From assembly GCA_036496585.1 (NCBI GenBank), contig DASXLB010000015.1, positions 108,467-172,466 of the forward strand: a DNA stretch of 64,000 bases, in the 5' to 3' direction. This document shows positions 24,729 through 33,042 of this stretch, one piece after another. The notes below the pieces were generated by a model, which had not been told where the DNA came from, did no database searches, and saw only the letters and a list, made by a program, of their open reading frames with translations. Both the position numbers and the translations under genes were made by a program. Origin of the DNA: Vicinamibacterales bacterium (GTDB lineage Bacteria > Acidobacteriota > Vicinamibacteria > Vicinamibacterales > 2-12-FULL-66-21). The number at the start of each line of letters is the position of its first letter. Position 1 is the first letter of the stretch.

Positions 24729-26555
24729 ATGATTGCCATCACCCTCGACGCCGTTCTCTCCACTTACTGGGGCTATTCGTCGTTCCGGCCCCTGCAGCGC
24801 GAGGCGATGGACGCGATCCTCTCGGGCCGCGACTCCGTCGTCGTGCTGCCGACCGGCGGCGGCAAGTCGCTCTGCTTCCAGGCGCCGGCGCTCGTCCGGC
24901 GCGGCAGCGGCCCCGGCCTCGTCGTGTCGCCGCTCATTTCGCTGATGAAGGACCAGGTCGACACGCTGGTCGAGAACGGTGTCGACGCGGCGTTCTATAA
25001 CAGCGCGCTCAGCGCCGACCAGAAGGCCTCGGTGACGGCCGGCATCTGCGAGGGGCGCTACGCCCTGCTCTACGTCTCGCCGGAACGCCTGGCGGGGGAC
25101 GGGAGCGAGGCGTTCCTCCAGCGGCTCGGCCGGGTGGCGTACATCGCGATCGACGAAGCGCACTGCATCAGCCAGTGGGGGCACGATTTCCGTCCCGAAT
25201 ACCGGCAGCTCGGCGCGCTGCGCCAGCGCCTCGCCGGCGTCAGCCTGCACGCGTTCACCGCGACCGCGACCGGCCGGGTGCGGCGCGACATCGCTTCGCA
25301 GCTCCAGCTGCGCGACGCGGTCGAGCTGGTCGGATCGTTCGATCGGCCCAACCTCCTCTATCGCGTGCTGCCGCGCGGCGGCCTGAAGAAACAGCTGCAG
25401 GAGGTGTTGGCGCGCCATCGCGGCGACGCCGGCATCGTCTACTGCCCGTCGCGGCGCGAAGTGGACGCGCTGGCGGCGTGGCTGTCGTCGGAGAAGATCC
25501 GCGCCGTGCCGTATCACGCCGGCCTGCCGGACCAGGAGCGCAACCGCAACCAGGACGCCTTCATCAACGAGCACGCCGACGTTGTCGTCGCCACGGTGGC
25601 GTTCGGGATGGGGATCGATCGCTCCGACGTCCGCTTCGTCGTCCACGCGGGCGCGCCGCAATCGCTGGAGCACTACCAGCAGGAGTCCGGCCGGGCCGGT
25701 CGTGACGGTCTCGAGGCGGAGTGCGTGCTGATCTATTCGGCGGCCGACTTCCTCAAGTGGCGGATGATGCTCGAGCGCAACGGCGAGCTGACGGACGCGC
25801 GCCGGTCGCTGCTGCGCGACATGGAGCGGTACGCTGCCGGCGTCGGCTGCCGCCACCGGCATCTCGTCTCCTACTTCGGCGAACCCTACGTCAAGGAAGG
25901 GTGCGGCGCCTGCGACTATTGCCTCGGCGAGCTTGAGGCGGTGGCCGAGCCGGCGACGGTGGCGCGCAAGATCCTGTCGTGCGTGGCGCGGGTCGGGCAG
26001 CGGTTCGGCGCGGCGCACGTCGCCAACGTGCTGTGCGGCAGCGAGAGCGAGCAGATCGCGAGCCGCGGTCATCAGCGGCTGAGCACGTTCGGGCTGTTGC
26101 GCGAGGCCTCCGCGCCGGAAGTGCGCGCCTACATCGAGCAGCTGATGGCCGAAGGGCTGCTGCGCCAGACCGACGATCAATATCCCGTGCTGGCGCTCAC
26201 CGAGGACGGCGTGTCACTGCTGAAAGATCCCGCCGCGCGTCCGGACCTCTCGCTGGCGCGGCAGCGCCGGGTCACCCGGGAAGCTCGCGCCGATCGCCGC
26301 CGTCAGGCCCCGGTCGGCGGCGGCGACGTCGATGACGATTTGTTCGACCGACTGCGCGCCGTGCGCCTCCGTCTTGCGCGCGCGCGCAACGTGCCTCCTT
26401 ACGTCATCTTCCACGACACGACGCTGCGCGAGCTCGCGCGGGTGAAGCCGACGTCCGTCGCCGAACTCAGCGGCATCTATGGCATCGGCGAGAGCAAGGC
26501 GGCGCGCTTCGGCGATGCCTTCGTGGAAGAAATCGTGCGCGCGCCGCACCGATGA
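24729..26555 (+). CDS. recQ: ATP-dependent DNA helicase RecQ
   Basis: 608 aa. 3'-5' DNA helicase for recombination and fork repair. Motif 0 FRPLQ, Walker A LPTGGGKS (40-47), DEAH box IDEAHCISQWGHDFRPEY (about 140), motif III FTATAT, motif V VATVAFGMGIDRSDVRFV, motif VI QESGRAGRDG. A RecQ-C-terminal zinc site (C-x(n)-CGACDYC), a winged-helix region and a C-terminal HRDC domain (about 540-605, ending in GIGESKAARFGDAFV) complete the canonical layout. Upstream in-frame codons belong to the reverse of the amidase gene and are excluded. Confidence 0.95.
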   Translation: MIAITLDAVLSTYWGYSSFRPLQREAMDAILSGRDSVVVLPTGGGKSLCFQAPALVRRGSGPGLVVSPLISLMKDQVDTLVENGVDAAFYNSALSADQKASVTAGICEGRYALLYVSPERLAGDGSEAFLQRLGRVAYIAIDEAHCISQWGHDFRPEYRQLGALRQRLAGVSLHAFTATATGRVRRDIASQLQLRDAVELVGSFDRPNLLYRVLPRGGLKKQLQEVLARHRGDAGIVYCPSRREVDALAAWLSSEKIRAVPYHAGLPDQERNRNQDAFINEHADVVVATVAFGMGIDRSDVRFVVHAGAPQSLEHYQQESGRAGRDGLEAECVLIYSAADFLKWRMMLERNGELTDARRSLLRDMERYAAGVGCRHRHLVSYFGEPYVKEGCGACDYCLGELEAVAEPATVARKILSCVARVGQRFGAAHVANVLCGSESEQIASRGHQRLSTFGLLREASAPEVRAYIEQLMAEGLLRQTDDQYPVLALTEDGVSLLKDPAARPDLSLARQRRVTREARADRRRQAPVGGGDVDDDLFDRLRAVRLRLARARNVPPYVIFHDTTLRELARVKPTSVAELSGIYGIGESKAARFGDAFVEEIVRAPHR

Positions 26556-26584
26556 TCGGCGACATATCGAAGGGAACGACAGAG

Positions 26585-26872
26585 ATGGCAGCCTACGTCG
26601 TCGTGCAGGTGGATGTGAAGGACGCGGTGCGCTACGCCGACTACAAGGCGATGGTGCCGCCCAGCCTCGAGAAATTCGGCGGCCGCTTCATCGTTCGCGG
26701 CGGCCAGGTGCACCCGATGGAAGGCACCTGGAGCCCGAAGCGGTTCGTGTTGGTTGAGTTCCCGTCGGTCGAGGCAGCGAAGGCGTGGTGGGCGTCGCCG
26801 GAGTACGCCGCTGCGAAGGCGCTTCGCCAGGCGACCGCCGAATCCGAGCTGATCATCGTCGACGGCGTGTAG
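26585..26872 (+). CDS. DUF1330 family protein
   Basis: 95 aa. Small dimeric alpha/beta-barrel fold: AAYVVVQVDVKD, DYKAMVPPSLEKFGGRFIVRGG, RFVLVEFPSVEAAKAWWASPEY, and a C-terminal ELIIVDG strand. The glycine-rich RGG segment and the EFPS turn are typical. Function of the family is unknown. It starts 29 nt after the recQ stop and is probably cotranscribed; an in-frame ATG at 26552 overlapping recQ is an alternative start but adds an unconserved leader. Confidence 0.85.
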   Translation: MAAYVVVQVDVKDAVRYADYKAMVPPSLEKFGGRFIVRGGQVHPMEGTWSPKRFVLVEFPSVEAAKAWWASPEYAAAKALRQATAESELIIVDGV

Positions 26873-26894
26873 CTTCCGCCCTCGGGCGGAAGCT
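26871..26894 (+). terminator. Hairpin at the end of the recQ-DUF1330 unit
   Basis: AGCTTCCGCCC and GGGCGGAAGCT are perfect reverse complements separated by 2 nt (a 10-bp stem with a 4-nt loop is more realistic). It overlaps the stop codon of the DUF1330 gene. No T-run follows. Confidence 0.65.
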
Positions 26895-26976
26895 CCATCG
26901 CAACACCGCCGATCGGCCGGGTGCACGGAACGCGACGATCCATGTCGTTGCGCCCGCGGTCCCACGGCCGCTCGGG

Positions 26977-27573
26977 TTATTTCTTGGCGACCCCGAGTTC
27001 CCCCAGCTTGGCGGCCATGTCTTCCGCCGACGTCTGGACGTGCTTGCCGACTTCCTTGTCGATCGCCTGGATCTTGCCGTCCTTGCCGATGTAGAAGGTC
27101 CAGCGGTTGGCGAAGCCGGCCTGGTCGTTGAGTACGCCGTAGGCCTTGGCGGTCGCCTTGGTCGGATCGCTCAGGATGGGAAAGTCCGCTTCCTTTTTCG
27201 CGACGACGCCGCCGCGAGCCCCGAGGTCAACGCTTGTCGCCTTGGCGAACTCGGTGTTCTTGTCGAGCGGATCGACGCTCGCCATGAAATACGTCACGTC
27301 GTACTTGCGGATCATGTCGCCGTGCTCAGCGAGCGACTTGCACTCGAGCGTGCAGCCGCTGGTCATCGCCTTGGGGAACCAGGCCAGCACGATCGCCTGT
27401 TTGCCCTTGAAACTCGAGAGCTGATAGGTCTTGCCGTCACTCGCCTGCAGCGAGAAGTCCGGCGCCTGATCGCCAACCTTCAATTCCACCTGGGAACCTC
27501 CCGCGGGAGCCTGCGCCATGGGCAGCGCCGCCGCGCCCGCCGCCAACACGGCGCTCAACATCACAACACGCAT
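26977..27573 (-). CDS. Exported peroxiredoxin (AhpC/TSA, BCP-like)
   Basis: 198 aa. Signal peptide (1-20), thioredoxin-fold peroxiredoxin: VGDQAPDFSLQASDGKTY, then AWFPKAMTSGCTLECKSL with the peroxidatic Cys at 74 and a second Cys at 78. The two cysteines are 4 residues apart, not 5 as in E. coli Bcp. SVDPLDKNTEFAKA, FPILSDPTKATAKAYGV and RWTFYIGKDGKI follow. Reduces peroxides in the periplasm; reductant unknown. Readable frame continues far upstream, but this is the reverse of the M28 gene; the start at 27573 opens the signal peptide. Confidence 0.9.
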   Translation of the reverse strand: MRVVMLSAVLAAGAAALPMAQAPAGGSQVELKVGDQAPDFSLQASDGKTYQLSSFKGKQAIVLAWFPKAMTSGCTLECKSLAEHGDMIRKYDVTYFMASVDPLDKNTEFAKATSVDLGARGGVVAKKEADFPILSDPTKATAKAYGVLNDQAGFANRWTFYIGKDGKIQAIDKEVGKHVQTSAEDMAAKLGELGVAKK

Positions 27574-27732
27574 TCGAAAGCCTCCTCGCCGAAACCGGCC
27601 TCGCGATCTTATGCGAAAAGACGGGCCACCCGGCTCGGGCGTGCCGCGTCCGCCGCGATCCATGCGCTCGACGCGACCGGGTAAATGAACACTCTTCATC
27701 CAACGTATGCTGTGGATGGAGGGTGGATTTCC

Positions 27733-29541
27733 ATGAAATGTCGCAGGTTGAACGCTCTGTGCGGGGCGTTCCTGATTGCGCTGTCGTTGCAATGGACCGG
27801 CCTGGCGCAGGGCGGCAAGACGTCCGGCGCGCAGTCGATCACGGCCGACGAACTCAAGCCGTGGCTGTCGTACATCGCGTCCGATGAACTGCAGGGGCGG
27901 CAGGTCTTCACCGAAGGGCTGGGGTTGGCGGGCGGCTATATCGCCGATCACCTGAAAGAGTGGGGTGTACAGCCGGGCGGTGACGAGGGGACGTATTTCC
28001 AGACGGTGAAAGTGCTCGGGGTCAGCGTCAAGCGAAACTCGAGCGTCACCGTCACGGTGAATGGGCAGTCGAAAACGTTCCAGGACGGCCAGGGCGTGAC
28101 CTTCCCGGCCAATGCGGGCGGAAAGCAGACGGTCAGCGGCACGGCCGAATTCGTCGGCTACGGCCTCAGTCTGCCGGAGGCGGGCATCGACGACTACAAA
28201 GGGCGGGACGTCAGCGGAAAGATCGCGATCTACGTCGGCGCGCTCGGACCGCAGAACCTCCCCGCCGGGGGCGCGCGGCTGCTGGGGGCGCGGGCGCGCA
28301 ACGCCATCGAACTGAAGCATGCGGTTGCCGCGATCGGTCCAGTCGGCCGCGGCGGCGCGGGGCGAGGCGGGGCGGGCCGCGGTGGGGCAGCAACCCCAGC
28401 GCCGGCGACCGCTGACGCGCGTGGCGGCCAGCCCGCAACGCCTGCGGCGCCGCCGCAGCGCGGTGGGGGGCCTGCCGTGGGAGGACGCGGCGGCGCCAGT
28501 CAGAATCTCGGCGATTTCCAGACCGTCGAGCGTCTCGACAAGAAGATTCCCCCGCAGATCACTGCCGGTGACGAGCTCTTCGACTTCGTCTTCAAGGCGG
28601 CCGGACAGGACTACGCCGATCTCAAGGCGAGAGCCGAGAAACAGGAAGCGCTGCCGGCCATCGCGCTCGGTAACGTGTCGATCACGATCAACGTCGACGC
28701 CGACTACGAGATCGTCCAGACGCGGCTGACCCACAACGTCGTCGGGCGCATCGAAGGGGCCGACCCGAAGTTGCGGGACACCTACGTGCTGTTCGGGGCG
28801 CACTACGACCACATCGGCTATCAGCAGACGCCGCCCGGACTGGGGCGCGGCGGCGGACAGGCCCCCGGCGGCTGCACCGGACAGCAGCGCGACACACCGG
28901 CGGCCGGCGACGTGATCAACAACGGCGCCGACGACGACGGCTCGGGGACGGTGGCGGTGATGGCGCTGGCGCACGCCTTCGCGACGGCGCCGAAGCCGAA
29001 GCGATCGCTGCTGTTCGTGTGGCACACCGGCGAAGAAGCGGGCCTCTACGGATCACGCTACATGGCCGACTACCCGGAGGTGCCGCTCGACAAGGTCTCG
29101 GCGCAATTGAACATCGACATGATCGGCCGCAACCGCTGCGACGATTCCAAGGAAGAGAACACCGTCTACGTCGTCGGGTCGGACCGCATCAGCACCGAGC
29201 TCCACAACCTGGACGAGGACGCGAACGCCTCGCTGTCCAAGCCGATGACGCTGGACTACGAGATGAACGATCCAGCCGACCCGGAGTCGATCTATACGCG
29301 CAGCGATCACTACAGCTACGCTTCAAAGGGAATCCCGATCATCTTCTTTACGACCGGGCTCCATCGTGACTACCACTATCTGACCGACGAAGTGAGCAAG
29401 ATCGACTTCCCTAAGCTGGCGCACATCACGCAGCTGGTCTATGCGACGGGCACCAGGGTTGCGAACCTGGATCACTTCCCGGTGCGGGACAACAAGGGGC
29501 CGAGAAAAGGGAAGGGCGCGACCGGCAGAATCGGGGAGTAG
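27733..29541 (+). CDS. Secreted M28-family metallopeptidase with Gly/Arg-rich insert
   Basis: 602 aa. Signal peptide (about 1-27), a PA-like insert region (about 100-330) and an M28 zinc aminopeptidase domain. Zinc ligands appear in order: H357 and D in FGAHYDHIG, the bridging Asp in NNGADDDGSGT, Glu pair in HTGEEAGLYGS, Asp in NIDMIGR, and the final His region DRDYHYL-like (GLHRDYHYLTDE). Residues about 205-255 are a low-complexity Gly/Arg/Ala/Pro stretch (RGGAGRGG units). The start at 27733 follows GGAGGGTGG. Divergent from the peroxiredoxin gene. Confidence 0.9.
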   Translation: MKCRRLNALCGAFLIALSLQWTGLAQGGKTSGAQSITADELKPWLSYIASDELQGRQVFTEGLGLAGGYIADHLKEWGVQPGGDEGTYFQTVKVLGVSVKRNSSVTVTVNGQSKTFQDGQGVTFPANAGGKQTVSGTAEFVGYGLSLPEAGIDDYKGRDVSGKIAIYVGALGPQNLPAGGARLLGARARNAIELKHAVAAIGPVGRGGAGRGGAGRGGAATPAPATADARGGQPATPAAPPQRGGGPAVGGRGGASQNLGDFQTVERLDKKIPPQITAGDELFDFVFKAAGQDYADLKARAEKQEALPAIALGNVSITINVDADYEIVQTRLTHNVVGRIEGADPKLRDTYVLFGAHYDHIGYQQTPPGLGRGGGQAPGGCTGQQRDTPAAGDVINNGADDDGSGTVAVMALAHAFATAPKPKRSLLFVWHTGEEAGLYGSRYMADYPEVPLDKVSAQLNIDMIGRNRCDDSKEENTVYVVGSDRISTELHNLDEDANASLSKPMTLDYEMNDPADPESIYTRSDHYSYASKGIPIIFFTTGLHRDYHYLTDEVSKIDFPKLAHITQLVYATGTRVANLDHFPVRDNKGPRKGKGATGRIGE

Positions 29542-29546
29542 AAGTT

Positions 29547-29594
29547 GCGAAGGATGGCGAAGGACACGAAGGAGCGGTCCTTCGCCTCCTTCGC
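29547..29594. terminator. Bidirectional hairpin from CGAAGGA repeats
   Basis: Two GCGAAGGA units (29547-29554, 29557-29564) pair with two TCCTTCGC units (29578-29585, 29587-29594), giving a 16-bp stem with a small internal bulge and a 13-nt loop. It fills most of the gap between two convergent genes, the classic place for a shared terminator. The unit is the same as in the tract at 9363-9416. Confidence 0.65.
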
Positions 29595-29607
29595 GCCCTT
29601 CCTGCCC

Positions 29608-30114
29608 TTATTGGAGCTGACCGCGCATGACGCCGCCTGGATTGGCGGACGTGTGCACGTTGAAGTAGAAGTTCTGCGGCGCGGCCAGGATGTTCTGGAT
29701 GTTGGTCGCCGCGGTCACGCCGTTGGTCGCCGCGGTCACGGCGTTGGCGGTGTAGGTCCCGCTGCCGGTGCTCAGCGGCAACGGCGTGCTCGCCGACAGG
29801 CCGGTGACGCCGATCAGCGCCGGTCCCGGGACGCCCACCGCGCCTGGATGGATGTGGGCAAGAATCACGTTCGCGGTCGTCGGGAACCCCGCCATCGAGA
29901 TGGAGAAGTCGACCGTGTTGGTATCGGTGTGGATGGTGATGACCGCCGTTCCGTGTCCGGTGTTCTCGGCGTTCGTGATTGGCGGCGTCTCGAGAGCCGG
30001 AGAGAGCTGTACGGTGAACACTTTGATGGTGCTGGCGCTTGGCGAGGTCGAACTGCTACCGCAGCCCGCCGTGCCGATTGCCAGGACGCTTACTGCTATT
30101 GCTAGACGCTTCAT
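29608..30114 (-). CDS. CHRD-domain lipoprotein
   Basis: 168 aa. Lipoprotein signal with lipobox IGTAGC, a Ser/Thr linker, and a CHRD (chordin-like) domain. Its features are FTVQLSPALETPP, an HGTAVITIHTD strand, the ILAHIHPGAVGVPGP metal-like motif with two His, a long central loop and the closing YFNVHTSANPGGVMRGQL. CHRD domains occur on many bacterial cell surfaces with unknown ligands. A GAGGAGG ribosome site precedes the start. Probably in one transcript with the upstream outer-membrane protein gene (96 bp gap). Confidence 0.88.
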   Translation of the reverse strand: MKRLAIAVSVLAIGTAGCGSSSTSPSASTIKVFTVQLSPALETPPITNAENTGHGTAVITIHTDTNTVDFSISMAGFPTTANVILAHIHPGAVGVPGPALIGVTGLSASTPLPLSTGSGTYTANAVTAATNGVTAATNIQNILAAPQNFYFNVHTSANPGGVMRGQLQ

Positions 30115-30210
30115 GGGGATCCTCCTCGTACCGAAGTAATGCCAGAGCCAGAGCGAGTGCCAGGATGATCGCGAGGCCGGCCGCGCTCGCATGCAGTTCT
30201 CCCATTGCCG

Positions 30211-31071
30211 TCAGAATTTCCGGCTCAGGTTGAACCCGAAGTAGACCTCGTGCGCGGTGCCCCCGCGCGCGAGCATCCCGGGAGTGGTGTCGAAGTTGTT
30301 GCCGAAGTTGAGCTGCAGGACGTGGCCGCGCGTGAGCTTCTCGATCGCCGCGTTCCAAGTCGTGGCGCCCGGCACATAGCCCGCTACGCGCGGCGAGGTC
30401 TCGAACACGACCGCGACCGTCTCGAGCAGGCGTGCCCGCGCTCCCAGACCGACGAAGAACGTGTCGACCGCCGTCGAGTGATCTTCGGCGTCCTGTTCGA
30501 TGCCGGCGTGCTCGTGCCCTTCGTGAAGCAGCCGGAGTGTTTCGGTGTGTGAGTCATGGACGTAGGTCGGCGTGGCGTAGAGGGCGAGCCGGGTTCCCTG
30601 CGCGCGCGAGAGCGTCACCGACGCACCGGGCTGTGGATCTTGGCGCAGGTTGTTCTGTCCTTCGATCGAGATCATCGGCGACACGCCGATGGGCGAACGG
30701 GCCCCTTGCCGCAGGGGATCCCAGCGTCCGAACGCGTGCAATGTCTTGCCGAGCGTCGACCGGTGGACGCCGGCCTGCAGCGTCGACGTGATCCCGAACC
30801 GGTACTCGAGGCCCATCACCGCGCCGTTGTCGAGGCTGAAGAGATCCGACGCGAGATCGCCGAAGCTGCCCTGGCCGAGATCCCGGGCGAATCGGTGGGT
30901 CAGGCGGAAGTACGAACGGTGCGACTTGAGCGGCAGGGTGGTCGGCAGGTTGACCAGGGTCTGGTCGATTTCGATGGCCGGCGCATCGGCGGCGGGTTGG
31001 GCGTCCGCGGTGGGGCAGACCGCGACCAGGGCGCCGGCAAACAGCCAGACGAGTGCGACCGGACGAAGCAT
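30211..31071 (-). CDS. DUF5777-type outer-membrane beta-barrel protein
   Basis: 286 aa. Signal peptide ending in AQP (about 1-25), then alternating amphipathic strands: LPLKSHRSYFRLTHRFARDL, a GSFGDLASDLFSLDNGAVMGLEYRFG-like segment and the C-terminal LNFGNNFDTTPGML / EVYFGFNLSRKF, ending in Phe as outer-membrane barrels do. This matches DUF5777 proteins. Role unknown. The start at 31071 is preferred to 31116 because it begins the signal peptide. A 19-bp palindrome lies about 100 bp upstream. Confidence 0.8.
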   Translation of the reverse strand: MLRPVALVWLFAGALVAVCPTADAQPAADAPAIEIDQTLVNLPTTLPLKSHRSYFRLTHRFARDLGQGSFGDLASDLFSLDNGAVMGLEYRFGITSTLQAGVHRSTLGKTLHAFGRWDPLRQGARSPIGVSPMISIEGQNNLRQDPQPGASVTLSRAQGTRLALYATPTYVHDSHTETLRLLHEGHEHAGIEQDAEDHSTAVDTFFVGLGARARLLETVAVVFETSPRVAGYVPGATTWNAAIEKLTRGHVLQLNFGNNFDTTPGMLARGGTAHEVYFGFNLSRKF

Positions 31072-31167
31072 TGGGTGGCCGCAGTCGCAAACCGCGTACC
31101 CTGCGGATGGTTGCAAACTATTGAAAAAGCAGCGGTATCGCGTGATCCGTTTACCGATTCAGTAACC

Positions 31168-31186
31168 AGTTACGCCGTGCGTAACT
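31168..31186. promoter_or_regulatory. 19-bp inverted repeat between usp and the DUF5777 gene
   Basis: AGTTACGC-CGT-GCGTAACT is a perfect 8-bp inverted repeat with a 3-nt centre. It lies 16 bp past the stop of the usp gene and about 97 bp before the start of the DUF5777 gene on the same strand. It may be the terminator of the mntH-usp transcript or an operator for the downstream gene. There is no T-run after it on the minus strand. Confidence 0.5.
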
Positions 31187-31201
31187 TTCAGGTCGGGTGG
31201 A

Positions 31202-31618
31202 TCAGCGGGCGCGCAGCAGCAAGACGGGGACACGGACCTGGTGCTGGACGCGCGAGGCGGTGGTGCCGAGGAACAGGTCGGCGAGGAAGCGGTGGCCGTG
31301 CGTGCTCATCGCGACGAGGTCGCACCCGTGCTCCCGAACCCACTTCACGATCTCGTCGGTCGGCTCGCCGAACGCGAGCACGGTCTGGGCGGCAGTCCCC
31401 GCCGATTCGAACTCGGTCTTGACGGTCTCCAGATACGCGAGATCGTTCGTCACCTCAGGGCTGACCGCGTCGGAGCCGAAGAAGCGCGCCGCCCACCCGT
31501 CGGCCACGTGCATCAGGATCACCTGGCTGCCCATGGCGCCGGCGAGCTGTTTGACGTGCTCGATGATCCCGCGGTCGGTGGACGTCCCGTCGAGGGTGAC
31601 GAGGATGGTGCGATACAT
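31202..31618 (-). CDS. Universal stress protein (UspA family)
   Basis: 138 aa. Rossmann-like UspA fold: TILVTLDGTSTDRGIIEHV at the N-terminus, VILMHVADG, GEPTDEIVKWV, and the ATP-binding loop STHGHRFLADLFLGTTAS followed by the final strand VPVLLLRA. The G-2x-G-9x-G(S/T) pattern is nearly kept (GHRFLADLFLGTTAS), so nucleotide binding is plausible. It begins 1 nt after the mntH stop, so it is cotranscribed and probably manganese-regulated with it. Confidence 0.9.
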   Translation of the reverse strand: MYRTILVTLDGTSTDRGIIEHVKQLAGAMGSQVILMHVADGWAARFFGSDAVSPEVTNDLAYLETVKTEFESAGTAAQTVLAFGEPTDEIVKWVREHGCDLVAMSTHGHRFLADLFLGTTASRVQHQVRVPVLLLRAR

Positions 31619-31619
31619 C

Positions 31620-32975
31620 TCAGTGCCCCGAAACGATGCGCCAGGCGGCGGCCAGCGAGTCGGGCAGACCGTAGAGATCCATCGCAGTGATCAGTATCGC
31701 GCTCGCCCAGCCCGCGGCAAGCAGAAACGGCCCGCTCTTCCAGGCCCCCATGCGGGCGCGCTGGCTGGTGAAGTGGAGCAGCGGGAACATCGCGAACGGC
31801 AGCTGCAGGGCCAGCACGACCTGGCTGAGCGTGAGCAGATCCGTGACGCTGCCGTCCCCGCGCAGCGCGATGATGATCACGGCCGGCAGGATGGCCAGCG
31901 TGCGGGTGATCAGCCGGCGCACCCAGGCCTGGATGCGCCAGTGCATGAACCCTTCCATGACGACCTGGCCGGCCAGCGTGCCGGTGATGGTGCTGCTCTG
32001 GCCGCTGGCCAGCAGCGCGACCGCGAACAGCGTGCTGCCGAGCGCGGTGCCGACGAGCGGCGCGAGCGTCAGGTACGCGACGCGGATCCAGTCGGAGTCG
32101 GAGGAGAAGGTGACGACCTGTCCGCCCGGCACCGTGACCGAATCCCGGCCGAAGAAGACGGTGGCGGCCAGCACCAGGATCGCGGCGTTGACCAGAAAGG
32201 CCAGCGTCAGCGCCAGGGTTGAATCGAAGGTGTTGAAGCGGATGGCGCGCGCCACCGACGCTTCGTCCTTCTGCAGGCGCCGGCTCTGCACCAGCGCGGA
32301 GTGCAGATAGAGGTTGTGCGGCATCACCGTCGCGCCGATGATGCCGATCGCCACGAAGAGCATGCCGGGTTCGCGGAAGCCAGGCCGCAGCATCGCCGCG
32401 CCCATCTCGGAGAACAGCGGCCGGGTGGCGGGCAGCACGAAGAGCTCGATGCAGTAGCAGCCGGCGATCGTCGAGACGAGCACCAGCACCGCCGCCTCGA
32501 TCGTCCGCATCCCATGCCGCTGCAGCGCCAGCAGCGCCAGGACGTCGAGCGCGGTGAGAATCACCGCCCACAGCAGCGGGACGTGGAACAGCAGGTTGAG
32601 CGCGACGGCGCTGCCGAGCACCTCGGCCAGATCGCAGGCGCCGATCGCCAGCTCGGAGAGGATCCACTGCGGCCAGCGCGCCCACGTCGGATACCAGTCG
32701 CGGCAGGCCTGCGCCAGGTCCTTGCCGGTGACGATGCCGAGGCGCGCGGCGAGCACCTGCATGAAAATCGCCATCAGCGACGCCAGCGCGACGACCCAGA
32801 GCAGATCGTACTTGTAGCGGGCGCCCGCCTGCAGGTCGGTGCCCCAGTTGCCGGGGTCCATGTAGCCGACCGAGACCAGCAGCGCGGGACCGGCGAAGGC
32901 GCGCCAGGTGCGCCAGAAGCCGGCCCCGGCCCCGGGAACCGGCACCGAGCCGTGGATGCCTTCGAGACTGTCCAT
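31620..32975 (-). CDS. mntH: Nramp-family Mn2+/divalent metal transporter MntH
   Basis: 451 aa, about 11 transmembrane helices. Proton-coupled Mn2+ importer. Helix 1 carries the metal-site motif GYMDPGNWGTD, helix 6 carries TVMPHNLYLHS, and AIGACDLAEVLGSAVAL is the usual helix 3 segment. The start at 32975 (MDSLEG) is chosen because a promoter with TTGACA and CATTAT ends only 15 bp before it. An in-frame ATG at 33002 would lie inside that promoter. No Shine-Dalgarno sequence is visible and the predicted leader is about 9 nt, so translation may be nearly leaderless. Divergent from mntR. Confidence 0.93.
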   Translation of the reverse strand: MDSLEGIHGSVPVPGAGAGFWRTWRAFAGPALLVSVGYMDPGNWGTDLQAGARYKYDLLWVVALASLMAIFMQVLAARLGIVTGKDLAQACRDWYPTWARWPQWILSELAIGACDLAEVLGSAVALNLLFHVPLLWAVILTALDVLALLALQRHGMRTIEAAVLVLVSTIAGCYCIELFVLPATRPLFSEMGAAMLRPGFREPGMLFVAIGIIGATVMPHNLYLHSALVQSRRLQKDEASVARAIRFNTFDSTLALTLAFLVNAAILVLAATVFFGRDSVTVPGGQVVTFSSDSDWIRVAYLTLAPLVGTALGSTLFAVALLASGQSSTITGTLAGQVVMEGFMHWRIQAWVRRLITRTLAILPAVIIIALRGDGSVTDLLTLSQVVLALQLPFAMFPLLHFTSQRARMGAWKSGPFLLAAGWASAILITAMDLYGLPDSLAAAWRIVSGH

Positions 32976-32990
32976 TGCAGTGCGAGTCGC

Positions 32991-33019
32991 ATAATGTAGC
33001 ATATGCTACATATTGTCAA
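32991..33019 (-). promoter_or_regulatory. mntH promoter (sigma70-like)
   Basis: On the minus strand a perfect -35 TTGACA (33019-33014) is followed after exactly 17 bp by CATTAT (32996-32991), four of six bases of the -10 consensus. Transcription would start near 32984, about 9 nt before the mntH start codon. The spacer is almost wholly occupied by the palindromic operator. Confidence 0.7.
32994..33011. promoter_or_regulatory. MntR-type operator, 18-bp perfect palindrome
   Basis: ATGTAGCATATGCTACAT is fully palindromic. It lies in the spacer and over part of the -10 of the mntH promoter, 31 bp before the mntR start. Position and a GC-containing TAGC..GCTA core resemble the known MntR boxes of enterobacteria. 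Binding by the adjacent MntR with Mn2+ would block mntH-usp and might autoregulate mntR (inference). Confidence 0.75.
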
Positions 33020-33042
33020 GTGGTGTAGAGTGAACGCTCTCC

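Noticed and set aside
27574-29025. Upstream extension of the peroxiredoxin frame
   Set aside because: The frame is open through the reverse of the M28 gene; the signal peptide at 27573 marks the real start.
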